Both the position numbers and the translations under genes were made by a program. The notes beneath the pieces are model-generated. The model saw only the letters and a program-made list of their open reading frames with translations, had not been told where the DNA came from and did no database searches. Of a stretch of 16,120 nucleotides of DNA, positions 14,286 through 16,120 are shown in pieces. The stretch is taken from the NCBI GenBank assembly GCA_001796785.1, contig MGNL01000130.1:1-16120 (forward strand), given 5' to 3'. Source of the DNA: Chloroflexi bacterium RBG_16_51_16 (GTDB taxonomy: Bacteria > Chloroflexota > Anaerolineae > Anaerolineales > Villigracilaceae). Position 1 is the first letter of the stretch; each line of letters starts with the position of its first letter.

Positions 14286-15476
14286 ATGACAAACCATGAT
14301 GCTGTCATTGTTAGCGCGGTTCGGACGCCGGTGGGTAGGGCGAAACGCGGCGGTTTGGCTACAGTACGACCCGATGAGCTGGGAGCATTGGCCATTCGTG
14401 AGCTGCTGAAACGTAACCCTGGTCTCGATCCCGGCGAAATTGAGGATGTCATCCTCGGCTGTGCCTTCCCGGAAGGCGAACAGGGATTGAATTTAGCCCG
14501 AATGATTGCACTTCGATCGGGGTTACCGGACCGGGTACCTGCCGAGACGATCAACCGATATTGTTCGTCTGGCGTGCAATCCATAGCCCACGCCAGTGCC
14601 GCGATCTGTACCGGCCAGATCGATACGGCGATCGCCGGCGGGGTTGAATCCATGTCCATGGTTCCGATGATGGGCTATAAGTTTTCGCCCAATCCGCACT
14701 TCGCCCAGGAGCTGCCTCATTACTACACCAACATGGGATTAACCGCGGAAAACGTCGCGGTTAAGTACGCAGTAACCAGGGAGGATCAGGATGAGTTCTC
14801 GCTGAAGAGTCACCAAAAAGCAGCCCGGGCGGTAGAAACGGGTCTATTCGATCCCGAACTTGTTTCGGTAGACGTGGAATTAACGGAATTGGCAGAAGAC
14901 GGGAAACCAGTTAAAAAATCGTTCACGGTAAAACGTGACGAAGGGCCGAGGGCAGATACCTCGATCGAGGCGCTGGCGAAGCTCAAACCCGCATTCAAGG
15001 AAGGTGGGGTCGTTACCGCTGGAAATTCATCCCAGATGTCTGATGGTGCAGCGGTTGTGATGGTTATGTCATCAGAAAAAGCTGCCAAACTGGGTTACAC
15101 ACCTCTCAGCCGGTTGGTGTCATTTGCTGTGGGAGGCGTACCTCCGGAGATCATGGGCATCGGCCCGGTTGTTGCCATCCCAAAGGCGTTGAAACTTGCC
15201 GGACTTACCCTGAACGATATCGACTTGATTGAATTAAACGAAGCGTTTGCCGCTCAATCACTGGCGGTCATCCGCCAGCTCGAGTTAGAGGAATCGAAAG
15301 TTAATGTCAATGGAGGCGCGATAGCCCTGGGCCATCCGCTTGGCTGTACGGGTGCCAAATTAACGACCCAGTTGATTTACGAATTGGGACGCCGTAAGTC
15401 GAAGTACGGTATGGTTTCCATGTGCATAGGCGGCGGGATGGGGGCGGCCGCCATCTTCGAAAACCTGCAAAATTGA
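14286..15476 (+). CDS. fadA: Acetyl-CoA C-acyltransferase (thiolase)
   Basis: Thiolase of 396 residues, standard length, cleaving 3-ketoacyl-CoA to acetyl-CoA and a shortened acyl-CoA. Catalytic residues are all visible: nucleophile C93 in NRYCSSGVQS, H350 in GGAIALGHPLGCTGAK, and C380 in CIGGGMG. N-terminal AVRTPVGRAKRGGL is typical. The NEAFAAQSLAV motif is also present. The ATG at 14286 follows GAGGAG at 14275-14280; the frame is open back to 14223 but that part overlaps the fadN stop and has no family similarity. With fadN directly upstream, the pair matches the fadN-fadA order of Bacillus. A biosynthetic acetoacetyl-CoA thiolase is less likely given the operon. Confidence 0.95.
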   Translation: MTNHDAVIVSAVRTPVGRAKRGGLATVRPDELGALAIRELLKRNPGLDPGEIEDVILGCAFPEGEQGLNLARMIALRSGLPDRVPAETINRYCSSGVQSIAHASAAICTGQIDTAIAGGVESMSMVPMMGYKFSPNPHFAQELPHYYTNMGLTAENVAVKYAVTREDQDEFSLKSHQKAARAVETGLFDPELVSVDVELTELAEDGKPVKKSFTVKRDEGPRADTSIEALAKLKPAFKEGGVVTAGNSSQMSDGAAVVMVMSSEKAAKLGYTPLSRLVSFAVGGVPPEIMGIGPVVAIPKALKLAGLTLNDIDLIELNEAFAAQSLAVIRQLELEESKVNVNGGAIALGHPLGCTGAKLTTQLIYELGRRKSKYGMVSMCIGGGMGAAAIFENLQN

Positions 15477-15487
15477 GGAGATTTGAA

Positions 15488-15817
15488 ATGCCGCTTACCA
15501 TAGCAGAATTAATGTCTAAAATGCCGGGAGCGTTCTTGCCTGAAAAAGCCACCGGTGTCGACGCGGTGGTTCATTTTAAATTTACCGGCACAGAGCCGGG
15601 CGAATGGAATGCCACCATTCGGGAAGGCAAGTGTGAAGTCGCCCAGGGGATTCCCCGCAAAGAACCCAATATGACCCTGACCGCTGATTCGGCGGATTAC
15701 ATAAAGATATTTACTGGCGAGTTGGATGGCATGAAAGCTTTTATGGAAGGCAAGATAAAGCTCGGCGGTGATTTGAACCTGGCGATGAAATTAATGCAGA
15801 TGTTTAAGATCCGTTAG
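15488..15817 (+). CDS. Free-standing SCP2 sterol-carrier domain protein
   Basis: Small soluble protein of 109 residues comprising a single SCP2 domain: N-terminal helix TIAELMSKMPGAFLPEKA, then strands with VVHFKFTGTEPGEW and ATIREGKCEVAQG, the typical EPNMTLTADSADYIKIFTGEL segment (59-79), and C-terminal GKIKLGGDLNLAMKLMQMF. SCP2 domains bind lipids and acyl-CoA, and in eukaryotic peroxisomes are fused to beta-oxidation enzymes. A separate SCP2 as last gene of a beta-oxidation operon suggests it carries or buffers fatty acyl-CoA, which is inference. The ATG at 15488 follows GAGGAG just after the thiolase stop; the longer frame from 15422 overlaps thiolase and is rejected. Confidence 0.92.
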   Translation: MPLTIAELMSKMPGAFLPEKATGVDAVVHFKFTGTEPGEWNATIREGKCEVAQGIPRKEPNMTLTADSADYIKIFTGELDGMKAFMEGKIKLGGDLNLAMKLMQMFKIR

Positions 15818-15841
15818 AAAGGTGAATTGCCTGGTCATAGA

Positions 15842-15885
15842 GGGTCTGCCTGGCATTCCAATGCCTTAAGCAGACCCTTTTTATT
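15842..15885 (+). terminator. Intrinsic terminator of the beta-oxidation operon
   Basis: GGGTCTGC (15842-15849) pairs perfectly with GCAGACCC (15870-15877). A second 6-bp stem, GGCATT (15852-15857) with AATGCC (15860-15865), nests inside. TTTTTATTT follows at once. It lies 24 bp after the SCP2 stop and closes the operon. Confidence 0.92.
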
Positions 15886-15928
15886 TACTGAATCTGAATT
15901 AATTAATCCACGGAGAAAATTCTGAAAG

Positions 15929-16120
15929 ATGTTTCGGAATGGTCTATTCAAGTTAATTCAATGGGGTACAAAAAAATTCATTGGTTCGATCCTGATCCTC
16001 CTGGTTATCGGTTATCTTGCTGAGGTCAGTCTTCTCTTAGCAGCCCGGGGTAGGCAGCATCTGCCAGCAGAACCCTACGAGGCGTTGGGGCAATCCTTTT
16101 TGGAATTTCTCAACTACCTC
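15929..16120 (+). CDS. Partial membrane protein, possibly ABC transporter permease N-terminus
   Basis: An open frame of 64 codons from an ATG to the end of the window, with no stop. It begins MFRNGLFKLIQWGTKKF, has one membrane helix (about 17-38, GSILILLVIGYLAEVSLLLA), then R40-G-R-Q-H-L-P-A-E-P and QSFLEFLNYL. A basic start, single helix and following loop would fit the first segment of a DppB-type transporter permease, but this is only a resemblance. GAAAG lies directly before the ATG and CGGAG about 13 nt before it, so the start is moderately sure. No clear promoter is seen between the terminator and this gene. Confidence 0.5.
   Translation, partial: MFRNGLFKLIQWGTKKFIGSILILLVIGYLAEVSLLLAARGRQHLPAEPYEALGQSFLEFLNYL

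Overview
The window looks like a chromosomal segment of a free-living, heterotrophic bacterium of about 50% GC. The protein style suggests Chloroflexota (Anaerolineae-like): paired degenerate acyl-CoA dehydrogenases, a FadN-type fusion, a YtxG/YtxH-like pair and a two-domain multicopper oxidase. That placement is an inference from gene content and is not proven by any marker gene here. There are no rRNA, tRNA, CRISPR, phage or IS features.

Layout. Positions 171-5965 (minus strand) hold a tight six-gene cluster for metal homeostasis, read from right to left: Tat-exported two-domain multicopper oxidase, ZIP metal transporter with an N-terminal ectodomain, DtxR/MntR-type metalloregulator, ICMT/PEMT-like membrane methyltransferase, Nramp (MntH) transporter and tandem universal stress protein. 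A strong sigma70-type promoter precedes it (TTGACA, 17 bp, TAAAAT). An 11-bp perfect inverted repeat of DtxR-box type overlaps its -10 and start site. The simplest reading is that the regulator in the third gene controls the whole cluster in response to Mn(II) or Fe(II). Positions 6200-8786 (minus strand) hold a class I methyltransferase, a YtxH-like and a YtxG-like envelope or stress protein pair, and an NAD-dependent epimerase/SDR. The YtxG-like gene has a perfect extended -10 placed so that its mRNA would be leaderless. The gap between the YtxH-like and methyltransferase genes contains two mutually exclusive stem-loops.

Positions 8893-15817 (plus strand) hold a beta-oxidation operon that begins with its own TetR regulator: TetR, two acyl-CoA dehydrogenase-family proteins, a FadN-like hydroxyacyl-CoA dehydrogenase/enoyl-CoA hydratase fusion, a thiolase and a free-standing SCP2 domain. 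It ends in a clear intrinsic terminator at 15842-15885. A TetR-type palindrome sits on the predicted transcription start. The four enzymes can complete one turn of the spiral. Acyl-CoA ligase and electron-transfer flavoprotein are not in the window. The two dehydrogenases have lost complementary conserved residues and probably form an obligate heteromer. A new gene for a membrane protein starts at 15929 and runs off the end.

The most rewarding points are the acyl-CoA dehydrogenase pair, the metalloregulator box on the oxidase promoter, the switch-like hairpins at 6867-6948 and the ZIP ectodomain fusion.
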